This document shows positions 43,581-52,276 of a DNA stretch of 64,000 nucleotides, one piece after another. The first letter of the stretch is position 1. The number at the start of each line of letters is the position of its first letter. The position numbers and the translations under genes were made by a program. The stretch lies in the NCBI RefSeq assembly GCF_021352225.1, contig NZ_JAAUVI010000002.1:372001-436000 (forward strand), given 5' to 3'. The notes beneath the pieces are model-generated. The model saw nothing but the letters and a program-made list of their open reading frames with translations, was not told where the DNA came from and searched no databases. Origin of the DNA: Methylobacterium sp. C25 (GTDB lineage Bacteria; Pseudomonadota; Alphaproteobacteria; Rhizobiales; Beijerinckiaceae).

Positions 43581-44599
43581 CCGTCACCCTTGTCGTCCTC
43601 GCCTGCGGCGCCTCCACCACCGTGCAGGACGGAGGGCGCCTTGGCTATCTGCGCTTCGGCCTGTCCGGCTCCGGACCGATCGACCACCTTGCTCACGCAG
43701 CGGCCAACGCTCTTGTCGGGAATTCGAGCGAAGCTCCGGCCATTGAGTTCGGCCTGTGCGGCGGCCGCTTTCGGGTCGAGGGGGGATCGCTGCGCCTCGC
43801 CCTGGCCGGCGCTCCCTGCCCGGTGAGCCTCGACGGCGAACTGGTTGCGCATCACCGATCGTTCGTGCTGCGCGAGGGCGCCGAACTGCGCATCGAGCGT
43901 CCACGCACCGGAGTCTTCGCCACGCTCGCGCTGGCAGGCAGCATGGCGTTGACGCCGGAAATGGGCAGCGTCTCGCTGCACCGACGAGCCGCTCTCGGCG
44001 GCTTCGATGGGCGCCCGTTGCGCGACGGAGACCGGATCAGCCTGACGCCGCAGCCGATTTCGGGCGAGGCCGACCGAGCGCTGGAGCCCGTGGCGATCGA
44101 TCGCGAGCGGCAGATCCGTGTCGTACTCGGGCCTCAACAGGATCGCTTCACGATGCGCGGCGTGAAGACACTGCTCGGCTCGGGCTTCACTGTTTCCAAC
44201 CAAGCCGATCGGATGGGCTACCAGCTCGACGGCCCTCCGATCGAGCACGGAGAAGCCGGCTTCAACATCGTCTCGGACGGCACCGTTGCCGGCTCGATCC
44301 AGGTGCCGGGCAGTTGCCGCCCCATCGTCCTGCTCGCCGACCGCCAAACGACCGGCGGCTATCCGAAAATCGCCACGGTTGCCTCGGCGGACCTGCGGCA
44401 CCTGGGTCAGAGACGGCCGGGCGATGCTGTCAGATTCGCGGCCATTTCTCTTGAGGAGGCGGTCCACCTGGCGCGTGAACGCGCCGCCGAGGTCGCTGCG
44501 TTGCCCTCCCACCTCACGCCGTTCCTCGATGCGGCCGACCGGTTGGGTGCGGCCAATCTTGCGGGCGATGCGGTCGACGCCTTCGCCGCCGAGCCTTGA
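43577..44599 (+). CDS. pxpC: 5-oxoprolinase subunit C
   Basis: A 340-residue KipA-type protein starting GTG 43577 inside the pxpB stop (GTGA). Visible are STTVQDGGRLGYLRFGLSGSGPIDHLAHAAANALVGN, then RVVLGPQQDRFTM, FTVSNQADRMGYQLDGPPIEH, and GSIQVPGSCRPIVLLADRQTTGGYPKIATVASADL, all family landmarks. It is the partner subunit of PxpB. Confidence 0.92.
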   Translation: MTVTLVVLACGASTTVQDGGRLGYLRFGLSGSGPIDHLAHAAANALVGNSSEAPAIEFGLCGGRFRVEGGSLRLALAGAPCPVSLDGELVAHHRSFVLREGAELRIERPRTGVFATLALAGSMALTPEMGSVSLHRRAALGGFDGRPLRDGDRISLTPQPISGEADRALEPVAIDRERQIRVVLGPQQDRFTMRGVKTLLGSGFTVSNQADRMGYQLDGPPIEHGEAGFNIVSDGTVAGSIQVPGSCRPIVLLADRQTTGGYPKIATVASADLRHLGQRRPGDAVRFAAISLEEAVHLARERAAEVAALPSHLTPFLDAADRLGAANLAGDAVDAFAAEP

Positions 44600-44692
44600 A
44601 GATCTGAGGGCCGCCGTCCGGAAACAAATCCGTGCTTGGTGACTACGCCAGTTAGGTCCAAAAACAGTCCAAAGGGCTCGATTCGAGCGAGC

Positions 44693-44729
44693 GCACTCAC
44701 TCCGCATCGCAGACGTGCTCAGTGAGTGC
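44693..44729. promoter_or_regulatory. Perfect 9-bp inverted repeat in the gap after pxpC
   Basis: GCACTCACT (44693-44701) and AGTGAGTGC (44721-44729) flank 19 bp in the 204-bp gap 44600-44803. Nearby GTCCAAA repeats (44656 and 44667) add structure. No T-run follows, so it is more likely a binding site or RNA hairpin than a terminator. Confidence 0.4.
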
Positions 44730-44803
44730 AGGATGACGGACATCGCATTGCCGAAGGTCTTGCGAGCAAGTCAGCGGGCAGATCGAGAGAGGGTTTGACG
44801 AGT

Positions 44804-45022
44804 ATGGCGCTGCCCTACGCGCTCCCGCTGGCCGAAGCGCTCGTTTTCACGGTCGGCTGTGCCGTATTGAACGCGCGCCGGTTCAATCCTGAGCGTGTCG
44901 GCGTCGTGCTGACCCTGATCGTCGCGGTCCTGTTCTTCGCGATCCTGATCGTGGGAACGGCCACCGAAGGTGTCGAGGTCGCCGTGCCTGGACCGGATGA
45001 GTTGCACTCCGTGCTCGAATGA
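44804..45022 (+). CDS. Small two-helix membrane protein
   Basis: A 72-residue protein with two membrane helices (about 6-22 and 35-55) separated by LNARRFNPERVGV. The ATG at 44804 lies 12 nt after GAGAGGG; a TTG at 44795 would be too close to it. The C-terminal VPGPDELHSVLE is periplasmic or cytoplasmic. No family recognised. It is convergent with the PfkB kinase, 6 bp apart. Confidence 0.6.
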   Translation: MALPYALPLAEALVFTVGCAVLNARRFNPERVGVVLTLIVAVLFFAILIVGTATEGVEVAVPGPDELHSVLE

Positions 45023-45028
45023 CCGGCC

Positions 45029-45928
45029 TCACGCTTCGGTATCCGTGCAGAAGCGTTCGAGTTCGGCCGTCGTCGGGAAGGCATCGAAGGCGCCGAACCG
45101 GGCAGCGGTGATAGCTCCGCAAGCCGCGGCCCGCGCCAAAGCTTCCGCGACTAGCCTTCCCTGCAACAGACTGACCGCGAAACCCGCCGAAAAGGCATCT
45201 CCAGCCCCGATCGTGTCGACCGCCGTCACGGGGACAGCCGCCTGCCGAGCGGGTGGCTCGGAACGGCTGAATGCCAGTGCACCGTCCTCGCCGAGCGTGA
45301 CCACGACGATGTCTGGACCGGCCCGCATCAAGCGGTCCACCGTCGTCTCATCAGCGATGTCGATCCCGAGATCGACGGCTTCGACGCGGTTGACGATGAG
45401 GATCGAGGTGTCGGCGAGAATCCGAGAGTCGATCGGCCGGTTGGGTGACGGGTTCAGCAGCGTCCGGATGCCGCGTGCGCGGGCGGCGGCGAAGGCGGCC
45501 GCGATCGGCGCGTCCGGAGATTCGAACGTCGCCATGACGAGGTTGCAGTTTGCGATTCTCGCCGGCTCGACGTCCTTGGCTTCGAGGTATCGATTTGCGC
45601 CGAGGCTGACGGCAAGGCAGTTCTCTCCCGCCTGGTCCACGAAGCCGATTCCGGCGCCGGTGGACCCACTGCGCTTGAGCAGCATATCCGTCGCGAGTCC
45701 GGCTCCCTCGAAGGCGGAGACGGCGACGGAAGCGAATGGGTCGTCGCCGATCCCGAAGACGCCGTCGATCGCAGCACCGAGCCGATGCGCGGCGAGCGCG
45801 AGGTTGAACCCTTTCCCGCCTGGTTCTGCGACGAAAGCATCGGCATCGAGGGACTCACCGGCACGCGGAAGCCGTGCTACCTTGACGGAGCAGGCGACCA
45901 CGAAGCTGCCTATGACGTAGATCCGCAC
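45029..45928 (-). CDS. PfkB-family carbohydrate kinase (ribokinase-like)
   Basis: A 299-residue sugar kinase. It has the N-terminal GGKGFNLALAAHRLG (first PfkB signature) and C-terminal DTIGAGDAFSAGFAVSLL with the catalytic Asp and anion-hole Gly-Ala-Gly-Asp. Ribokinase and related nucleoside or sugar kinases fit; the substrate is not decided by sequence. Start is GTG 45928. It is divergent from the GntR regulator, which probably controls it. Confidence 0.85.
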   Translation of the reverse strand: MRIYVIGSFVVACSVKVARLPRAGESLDADAFVAEPGGKGFNLALAAHRLGAAIDGVFGIGDDPFASVAVSAFEGAGLATDMLLKRSGSTGAGIGFVDQAGENCLAVSLGANRYLEAKDVEPARIANCNLVMATFESPDAPIAAAFAAARARGIRTLLNPSPNRPIDSRILADTSILIVNRVEAVDLGIDIADETTVDRLMRAGPDIVVVTLGEDGALAFSRSEPPARQAAVPVTAVDTIGAGDAFSAGFAVSLLQGRLVAEALARAAACGAITAARFGAFDAFPTTAELERFCTDTEA

Positions 45929-46045
45929 CTGACGATGTCCCGGTAGCAGCAGTTGGCAACTAGAAAATCAACCGGCCCGTTCCGGCAAGTCTCAGCCAAC
46001 GACTCTAAGGTCGTTTCTCTGCATCCCCTCGACCGCCCTTCGCTG

Positions 46046-46783
46046 ATGTCGCTTCTGCGGCTGCGGGACGACACGGCGATGCCGCTCTACCAGCAGATCG
46101 ACGAGCAGATCCACGCGCTGATCCTTTCCGGCGCGCTGCCGATGGGCACGGTCCTCCCCGCGGAGCGGCAGCTCGCCGAGAATCTCGGTGTCAGCCGCGT
46201 GACCATCCAGCGGGCCTACGCGGCCCTTCGCCAGCGCAACCTGCTCGCCTCTCAGGGACGCAGAGGGTTCCTGGTTCGGGCACGCCCCCATCAGGTCCAT
46301 CCGGGAATGGATCGCCTGAAAGGCTTCACGGAAGAGATGCGCGAGCTCGGCAAGGTGCCGTCTTCGCGCATTGTCGAGCGGTCGCTGGTGGAAGATCGCT
46401 CGATCTCTTCGATCTTCGGCCTGCCCTCGACGGCACCGCTCTTGAAACTCACCCGCATCCGGTATGGCGACGAAGTCCCGATGTCTCGCGAGGTCGCGTG
46501 GTACAATCTCAAGGCCGTGCCGGAGCTCGCTGATGGGGATCTTTCGGGGTCGGTCTATGCCTTTCTCGCCGAACACACGGGCGCACGGCTCGTGAGCTGC
46601 GATCAGACCATCGAGGCCACGCTTCCCACGTCCGAGGAATGCCGGATCTTCGATTTCGATGAGCCGAGCCCCTGCCTTCTGATCAAGCGCCACAGCTTCA
46701 CCGATACGCGCGTAATGATCGAGTATGTCGAGGGGCTGTTCCGCGGAGACGTGTACAGCTATCGGCTGACACTGCGGACCTGA
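46046..46783 (+). CDS. GntR/HutC-family transcription regulator with UTRA domain
   Basis: A 245-residue regulator. The winged helix-turn-helix spans about 12-78 (MPLYQQIDEQIHALILSGALPMGTVLPAERQLAENLGVSRVTIQRAYAALR). A UTRA ligand domain begins after the GRRGFLV linker and carries TAPLLKLTRIRYGDEVPMSREVAWY and the C-terminal CLLIKRHSFTDTRVMIEYVEGLFRGDVYSYRL. I take ATG 46046 as the start because the upstream frame from TTG 45953 has poor codon use and would leave only 24 bp for divergent promoters; that longer form (276 residues) remains possible. Ligand unknown; divergence from the sugar kinase suggests a sugar or nucleoside signal. Confidence 0.85.
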   Translation: MSLLRLRDDTAMPLYQQIDEQIHALILSGALPMGTVLPAERQLAENLGVSRVTIQRAYAALRQRNLLASQGRRGFLVRARPHQVHPGMDRLKGFTEEMRELGKVPSSRIVERSLVEDRSISSIFGLPSTAPLLKLTRIRYGDEVPMSREVAWYNLKAVPELADGDLSGSVYAFLAEHTGARLVSCDQTIEATLPTSEECRIFDFDEPSPCLLIKRHSFTDTRVMIEYVEGLFRGDVYSYRLTLRT

Positions 46784-46808
46784 GCTGCGCGCCCCGCGTT
46801 GTCGGGCC

Positions 46809-47876
46809 ATGACGCGTTCGTCCTCCCGCCTCGGCTTCTGCTGCACCTTCATCCCCGACATGCCGCCCGGCGGCTATCCCACGCGAAAGGCCGAGCGTGA
46901 GGCCGTCCAGGCGATGAACCTCACCAGCACGACCATGACCTTTCTCGGGGGGCTGGCACCGGCCGCGCGGCGAGCAAAGCTCGACACGATCGCGCGGCAC
47001 AATCTGGCTGCCCTGGGACGCCAGATCGACTGGGTCGCGCAGCGGAGGCCGATGGAGCGGCTGCTGCGCATCGCCAGCTCCCTGCTGCCCGGTTTCACCC
47101 ATCCGGTCGCGATGGACATCTATGCCGAGCCGGGTCTGCGCCGGCTGATCGAGAACGGCCTTGCGCAGCTCGGCGAGCGGGCGCGGGCCGCCGGCATCCG
47201 CCTCAGCATGCATCCCGGCCAGTTCTGCATTATCGCCTCGCGCAACCCCTCGGCGCAGGCGAATGGTATCGCCGAACTCGAATACCACGCCGAGGCCATG
47301 TCCATGCTCGGCTACGGCAGCGGCTGGCACCCGCACGGCGCCCACATCAACATTCACGTCGGCGGCCGCGAGCCCGGAATCGAAGGGTTTCGTGATGGGC
47401 TGAAGCTGATCTCGCAGACCGCGCGCAATCTCCTCACCGCCGAGAATGATGAGATCTGCCACGGGCTCGACGCGGTGCTGCAACTCGCTGACGCCGTTCC
47501 AGTGGTACTCGACCTTCATCATCACTGGGTCGAGAGCGGTGGCGACTATATCGAGCCGGACGATCCCCGCATCGCGCGCATCCGCGAGTCGTGGCGCGGG
47601 ACGCGGCCGCTGAGCCATATCAGCGTTTCCCGAGAAGACTTGCTCGATGGGCACGATCCGACGGTACCGCCCGATTTCGCGGCGCTGACCAAGGCTGGTC
47701 ATTCGCGGCGTGACCTCGCTGCGCATTCCCATCTCATGTGGAACGCAGGAATCAACGCGCTCGTGGCGCGCCACCTCGCCTGGACCGATTTCGAGATCGA
47801 AGCGAAAGGCAAGAACCTCGCCTCGACCGCTCTGGCGGAATGGATCTCGTCCTCGTCCGTCGGTGCGGCTGCTTGA
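46809..47876 (+). CDS. uvsE: UV-damage endonuclease UvsE
   Basis: A 355-residue TIM-barrel endonuclease nicking 5' of UV photoproducts. It shows LGFCCTFIP at the start, metal-ligand motifs SMHPGQFCIIAS, LEYHAEAMSMLGY, HINIHVGGREPG, PVVLDLHHHWVESGGD and the closing HSHLMWNAGINAL. Length is normal for bacterial UVDE. It may share a transcript with the RBBP9-like hydrolase 32 bp downstream. The pairing of UV repair with a leaf-dwelling methylotroph lifestyle is plausible but inferred. Confidence 0.93.
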   Translation: MTRSSSRLGFCCTFIPDMPPGGYPTRKAEREAVQAMNLTSTTMTFLGGLAPAARRAKLDTIARHNLAALGRQIDWVAQRRPMERLLRIASSLLPGFTHPVAMDIYAEPGLRRLIENGLAQLGERARAAGIRLSMHPGQFCIIASRNPSAQANGIAELEYHAEAMSMLGYGSGWHPHGAHINIHVGGREPGIEGFRDGLKLISQTARNLLTAENDEICHGLDAVLQLADAVPVVLDLHHHWVESGGDYIEPDDPRIARIRESWRGTRPLSHISVSREDLLDGHDPTVPPDFAALTKAGHSRRDLAAHSHLMWNAGINALVARHLAWTDFEIEAKGKNLASTALAEWISSSSVGAAA

Positions 47877-47907
47877 TCGCGCCTCGGCCTCGACGGTAGG
47901 GAGGCGC

Positions 47908-48462
47908 ATGAAGACGGGCGATTGCGATATCCTGATCTTGCCGGGCTACGCCGGCTCCGAGGAGGAGCACTGGCAGGCGCGTTGGGCCGGCCGCCTGCGC
48001 ACGGGACGGGTCGTCGAGCAGGCGAATTGGCACGACCCCGATCCCGAGGCATGGATCGATCGGATTGTTGCGGCCGTGAAGGAGGCGACGCGTCCCGTCG
48101 TACTCATCGCGCACAGCCTAGGCGTGGTCGCAGCGGTCAAGGCTGCGCCGCGTTTCCCGAAGCAGGCCGTGCGCGGTGCCATGCTCGTCGCCTTCCCCGA
48201 CATCGAAACCTGCACAGACCTTCCGGCTAGCGTCTGCTCCTTTGCGCCTGTACCGCGCGATCCTCTGCCCTTTCGGGCGTTGCTCGTGGCGAGCCGCACG
48301 GACCCGCATTGCAGCTACGAGCGGGCGGAAGAGTTCGCGGCTGCCTGGGGGGCGGAAATCGTCGATGCAGGCGAAGCTGGGCACATCAATGTCGCCAGCG
48401 GCCACGGCCCCTGGCCCGAGGGCCTCATGCGCCTCGCTGGGTTCATGCAGACGCTCAATTGA
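47908..48462 (+). CDS. RBBP9/YdeN-type alpha/beta hydrolase
   Basis: A 184-residue small serine hydrolase. It has ILPGYAGSEEEHWQARWAGRL (the RBBP9 GxxGSxxxHWQ motif), nucleophile elbow AHSLGVVAA, and acid/His LVASRTDPHCSYER and GHINVASGHGPWPEG. The ATG at 47908 has GAGGC upstream. Substrate unknown. Its 3' end overlaps the convergent gene by 8 bp. Confidence 0.88.
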   Translation: MKTGDCDILILPGYAGSEEEHWQARWAGRLRTGRVVEQANWHDPDPEAWIDRIVAAVKEATRPVVLIAHSLGVVAAVKAAPRFPKQAVRGAMLVAFPDIETCTDLPASVCSFAPVPRDPLPFRALLVASRTDPHCSYERAEEFAAAWGAEIVDAGEAGHINVASGHGPWPEGLMRLAGFMQTLN

Positions 48463-48835
48463 TCAGGCAGAAACCAGTCCCAGCGCCTACGGTCCGACCG
48501 CTCGGGCACCAAGGCTGAGCGGGTTTCGCGACGGTAACGTTCCCGGGAGCCGGCGGCATCGGTGGGATCGGCGTATTGTCGTCCAGATCGGCCGCCTGGG
48601 CCTGAGTCGTCATCACGGCGGGAATCGTAGCGCCCGCGACCGCTTGCGCCGGAGCGGTCGAGCTGATTGCTCCGACGGCGGCTATGCTCGGAATACGGCG
48701 GGCCGTCGACAGGGAGGGCGTTGAAGGAAGCGGTGTCGAAGCGCTGGAACCGCGCAGCCGAAATCCACGGGCCTGGGTGTCCGCGACACCGCCGGCGAGC
48801 ATCACGACCGACAAAGCAACGGCAATCGTCTTCAT
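48455..48835 (-). CDS. Small secreted protein with one cysteine pair
   Basis: A 126-residue protein with a signal peptide (residues 1-22, ending TQARG). A low-complexity Ser/Thr/Pro/Ala mid-region follows, and a conserved-looking C-terminus (AKPAQPWCPSGRTVGAGTGFCLIN) has two cysteines that could form a disulfide. No family recognised. It overlaps the RBBP9-like gene tail to tail by 8 bp. Confidence 0.7.
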   Translation of the reverse strand: MKTIAVALSVVMLAGGVADTQARGFRLRGSSASTPLPSTPSLSTARRIPSIAAVGAISSTAPAQAVAGATIPAVMTTQAQAADLDDNTPIPPMPPAPGNVTVAKPAQPWCPSGRTVGAGTGFCLIN

Positions 48836-48949
48836 GGCTCCGCCTCCTACTGAGCAACAGGCTAGTGGCGGAGCGTTAACGGCATGCTCGTAATCCCGAT
48901 CGTAGTTTAGTGGTCTCGGCTGCTGGGGATAACAGCGTGAATAAGGCGG

Positions 48950-49585
48950 TCAGACCGCGGCCAGCCCCCTCTGCACTGCGGGACGATTCAGGACCGATTC
49001 CAGCCAGCGCGCGACGTTGGCGTAAGTAGCGAGGTCAACGCCCTGCTTGTCGTAAAACTTGGCCCAGGTCAGCGTGGCGATGTCGGCGATGGAATAATCG
49101 CCAGCTAGGTATTCGCGGCCCTGCAGCCTGCGGTCGAGCACACCGTAGAGGCGTTTGGTCTCCTCGGTATAACGATCCACCGCGTAGGGGATCTTCTCTT
49201 TGGCGTAGATCCGGAAATGGTGAGCCTGGCCCAACATCGGACCGAAACCGCCGACTTGCCAGAAGAGCCACTCGTCGACTGCGACGCGGGCGCGTTCCTC
49301 GGTTGGGTAGAGGCAACCGGTCTTGCGCCCGAGATATTGCAGGATCGCACCGGACTCGAAGACCGAGATAGGCCCACCACCGGGACCGTCGGGATCGACG
49401 ATCGCCGGGATCTTATTGTTGGGTGAGATGGCCAGAAAGTCGGGGGCCATCTGCTCGCCCTTGCCGATGTTCACCGGTACCACCCGGTAGGGCAGCCCGC
49501 ACTCTTCCAGCATGATCGGGATCTTCCAGCCGTTCGGCGTGCTCCAGGTGTGAACGTCGATCACACCGGCCGTCGTTTGCGCCAT
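48950..49585 (-). CDS. Glutathione S-transferase, Ure2p/YfcG-like
   Basis: A 211-residue GST. The N-terminal thioredoxin fold starts VIDVHTWSTPNGWKIPIMLEECGLPY, with Thr/Asn at the glutathione site and SPNNKIPAIVDPDG, then VFESGAILQYLGRKTG. The C-terminal helical domain has YSIADIATLTWAKF. It fits the nu-class disulfide-bond oxidoreductase GSTs. The ATG at 49585 is preferred; the longer upstream frame is not homologous. Confidence 0.9.
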   Translation of the reverse strand: MAQTTAGVIDVHTWSTPNGWKIPIMLEECGLPYRVVPVNIGKGEQMAPDFLAISPNNKIPAIVDPDGPGGGPISVFESGAILQYLGRKTGCLYPTEERARVAVDEWLFWQVGGFGPMLGQAHHFRIYAKEKIPYAVDRYTEETKRLYGVLDRRLQGREYLAGDYSIADIATLTWAKFYDKQGVDLATYANVARWLESVLNRPAVQRGLAAV

Positions 49586-49820
49586 GGTTGTCTCCGCGAT
49601 CCGGGCCGCCGCTCGCTCCGGCGCGGCTTCCGATCGCGCGGAGTAGACCGCATTCGCCTCGGCATGAACAGGCTCGGCCCTCGTGAGCGCGATCGTCGCA
49701 TGCGGTGAAACTCGGGAGCGCGTAAGTCGTTTTCGGTCTTGCCCTTTCCATTCGCTTGCGGCTGTGTCTGCCGATCCTGGCCCTGCACGGCGGGATGTTT
49801 TCATGCACGAGGTTGCCGGA

Positions 49821-50066
49821 ATGTCGCTCCGTGTCGTCGCCTTGCTCGCCGCGGTGCTCTCGTTCGGGGGCCCGGCTTTGGCCCGCGAGGTGGCGAAGTC
49901 GACCGTCGCCGTACGCGAGAAGGAGCCCCAGCTGTCGCCGGCACGGGAACGGCAGAAGCGGTGCGGCGCCGAATGGCGTAGCCTCTCGACTGCGGACAAG
50001 GCGGCGAAGGGACCGACTTGGCCGCAATTCTACAGCAGGTGCGTCAAGCGCCTGAAGGCATCCTAG
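49821..50066 (+). CDS. Small secreted PsiF-like protein
   Basis: An 81-residue protein with a signal peptide ending ALARE. Its C-terminal CGAEWRSLSTADKAAKGPTWPQFYSRCVKRLK resembles short alphaproteobacterial exported repeats with paired Cys and Trp. I start at 49821 because GAGG is 8 nt upstream; 49803 is the alternative. Function unknown. Confidence 0.7.
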   Translation: MSLRVVALLAAVLSFGGPALAREVAKSTVAVREKEPQLSPARERQKRCGAEWRSLSTADKAAKGPTWPQFYSRCVKRLKAS

Positions 50067-50076
50067 GGCGCTCGCC

Positions 50077-50571
50077 ATGCAGCGCGAGCGCCACTTGTTG
50101 CAGCGGGTCGTCGCGGTCGCCGCGTTGCTGCCGATTGTCGCCGGCCTCTACGGGGTGCTGACCGGAATCGACGGCATCGGCACCGAGCGGATCGTCAACG
50201 TGTCCGCCGACAGCCACTTCCGTTACCTTTCCGGCTTGCTCACCGGCATCGGCATCCTGTTTTTGACCTGCGTGCCTGGGATCGAGCACAAGACCGGCCT
50301 TTTTCGCTTCCTCACCTTGGTTGTGGTGCTCGGCGGGCTGTCGCGTCTGCTCGGTCTCTACCTCACGGGCGTGCCGTCCATCGTGATGCTGGGTGCGCTC
50401 GCCTTCGAGCTGGGCGTGACCCCGATACTCTGCCTGTGGCAGGCGCGTGTGGCCCATCTCGCAGCTGGCGAGGAAGCCGAACGGCAAGCTCATGGCTCTC
50501 TCGGGCAAGGCTCAACCACGGGCGCATCGGCGTCCGCTCTCGCATCAACGGCCCGGTCACCGATCCGCTGA
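50077..50571 (+). CDS. DUF4345 membrane protein
   Basis: A 164-residue protein with four membrane segments (about 10-28, 48-64, 75-94, 102-122). Conserved features are GLYGVLTG and SADSHFRYLSGLLTGIGILF, then GLSRLLGLYLTG, typical of DUF4345. The C-terminal 35 residues are disordered. Function unknown. It follows the PsiF-like gene by 10 bp. Confidence 0.85.
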   Translation: MQRERHLLQRVVAVAALLPIVAGLYGVLTGIDGIGTERIVNVSADSHFRYLSGLLTGIGILFLTCVPGIEHKTGLFRFLTLVVVLGGLSRLLGLYLTGVPSIVMLGALAFELGVTPILCLWQARVAHLAAGEEAERQAHGSLGQGSTTGASASALASTARSPIR

Positions 50572-50842
50572 TGCGGGTCGGCGGATATCTTGCGGAGGCG
50601 AAGTAGGCGGCCCTCCATCTCGGCGCCCAGGCCGGGATGGCGCTGATGGGCTATCGCAACCCAGACCGTCACGCAGTCTGGCACTCAGCACTCCTGGCGG
50701 GGCCTCGTATCAACCTTACGGACGGTTAGCTGGGCACAAAGTCTTCGCCGCCCCCAACCGGAGTGCGTTCTGCGCTAGTCTTCCATCGTTTCCGGACCGC
50801 CGCGCGCCGATGTGCCGGCCGGTCGCTCGATGAGGCCGCAGA
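50572..50842. other. Gap before the polysaccharide genes
   Basis: 271 bp without a credible gene. A CCAGAC-N9-GTCTGG inverted repeat (50661-50681) may terminate the DUF4345 transcript. No clear promoter was identified. Confidence 0.4.
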
Positions 50843-52180
50843 GTGGCGTCGGCGATTGAAGTGCCTGCGAAGGGGCGAGCGCCCGCCGACCGTCCGTCCT
50901 TCGTCAAGGCGCGCGGCGACATGCCCGATGCGCTGCGCATGGCGCTCGGCGGAGCCTGCATCCTCGCCTTCTGGAACCACGCTCCGCTGGCGGATCTCAG
51001 CGACAAGAGCATCCTGGAGACCTCCACCGCCGGCAGCTGGCAGACGCAGGTCATCTTCCTGGTACTCGGCTTCTCTATGGCGCTGGCCCTGCGTCAGCTC
51101 GGTATCGAGAAGCTGCGGCCGCTGCTGACCTGGCCGCTGATGACGCTGTCCGGTTGGATGGGGCTGACGCTGTTGACCTCGGTCGATCCGCTGCTCTCGA
51201 TCCGCCGCATCCTGCTCTTCGTGATCGTTACGATGATAGCGGCCGGCATTCCGGTGGTGATGCGCTCGGTCCGCCAGTTCGCCCTCACGCTTGCCGTGAC
51301 GGCGATGATCATCGTGGTCGCCTCCTATCTCGCCGTCGTCTTCCTGCCTCAGCTCGCGATCCATTCGGCGGATTTCGATCTGCTCAACGAACCGGAGCAC
51401 GAGGGTCTCTGGCGCGGGATCTTCGCGCACAAGAACGAGGCGGGCGGCGCCATGGCGCTGATGATCCTCACCGGCCTGTTCGTGGCCTCTGCGTTGAGCA
51501 GGGTCTGGGGCATCACCATCGTGCTGCTCGCGGCAGTGTTCCTGGCGGCGACGAACTCCAAGTCGGTCACCGCGCTCCTGCCCTTCATCGTGCTGGCGCC
51601 GAGCCTGTGCAGCTACATCCGGAACCGCTGGTTGCGGGCGGCGATCCTCATCGGCCCGACGGTGGCCGTCTCGCTGTTTTCTCTCGGCTCGGTCTTCTTC
51701 CCTCCGATCCGCGACGGCCTCGCCGGCGTCCTGCCCGACACCTCCTTCACCGGGCGAACGGAGATCTGGGAATTCGCGGCCAGCCACATCCTCGAGCGAC
51801 CGCTATTCGGCTGGGGATTTGGTGCGTTCTGGGGCACCGAGCGGACGAAGTTCGGCTCCTCGGATCCCTTCAACTGGGTCACGAAGACCTCTCAGGCCCA
51901 TAACACCTATCTCGACGTCTGCCTGCTGATCGGGCTGCCCGGCTTGCTGATGATTTTGGCCGCCTTCGTGGTGGCGCCGCTGCGTGATTTGCAGCGGATC
52001 GCGCCCGCGGGGCGGATCGATCCGATGACGCTCTACTTCGTGCGACTCTGGTTGCTGGCGCTGACCGGAGGCTCGTTCGAATCCGTGCTGTTCACGCCGA
52101 GCTCCTCGATCTGCTGCATGTTCATGCTCGCCATCTTCGGGCTGCGCTATCGCGCCTCCTACCGAACGGTGCCCGGCTGA
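50843..52180 (+). CDS. O-antigen ligase/Wzy-family polysaccharide protein
   Basis: A 445-residue membrane protein with about ten helices. The periplasmic loop of the Wzy_C type is visible: DTSFTGRTEIWEFAASHILERPLFGWGFGAFW and SQAHNTYLDVCLLIGLPGLLMILAAF. The cytoplasmic or periplasmic loop IFAHKNEAGGAMALMIL is also family-typical. It polymerises or ligates glycans on lipid carriers, as ExoQ does for exopolysaccharide. The GTG at 50843 is a tentative start; ATG 50921 is possible. It begins a three-gene run with an acyltransferase and a GH10 enzyme. Confidence 0.85.
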   Translation: MASAIEVPAKGRAPADRPSFVKARGDMPDALRMALGGACILAFWNHAPLADLSDKSILETSTAGSWQTQVIFLVLGFSMALALRQLGIEKLRPLLTWPLMTLSGWMGLTLLTSVDPLLSIRRILLFVIVTMIAAGIPVVMRSVRQFALTLAVTAMIIVVASYLAVVFLPQLAIHSADFDLLNEPEHEGLWRGIFAHKNEAGGAMALMILTGLFVASALSRVWGITIVLLAAVFLAATNSKSVTALLPFIVLAPSLCSYIRNRWLRAAILIGPTVAVSLFSLGSVFFPPIRDGLAGVLPDTSFTGRTEIWEFAASHILERPLFGWGFGAFWGTERTKFGSSDPFNWVTKTSQAHNTYLDVCLLIGLPGLLMILAAFVVAPLRDLQRIAPAGRIDPMTLYFVRLWLLALTGGSFESVLFTPSSSICCMFMLAIFGLRYRASYRTVPG

Positions 52181-52276
52181 GCGCCGAGATCACGAGACTT
52201 CGTGCGGATGGGCTGCCCCAGCACGACGCGGGCCGCGGGAACGAGCGGTGAGCGGCGGCAACGTTTGAGCGAGACG

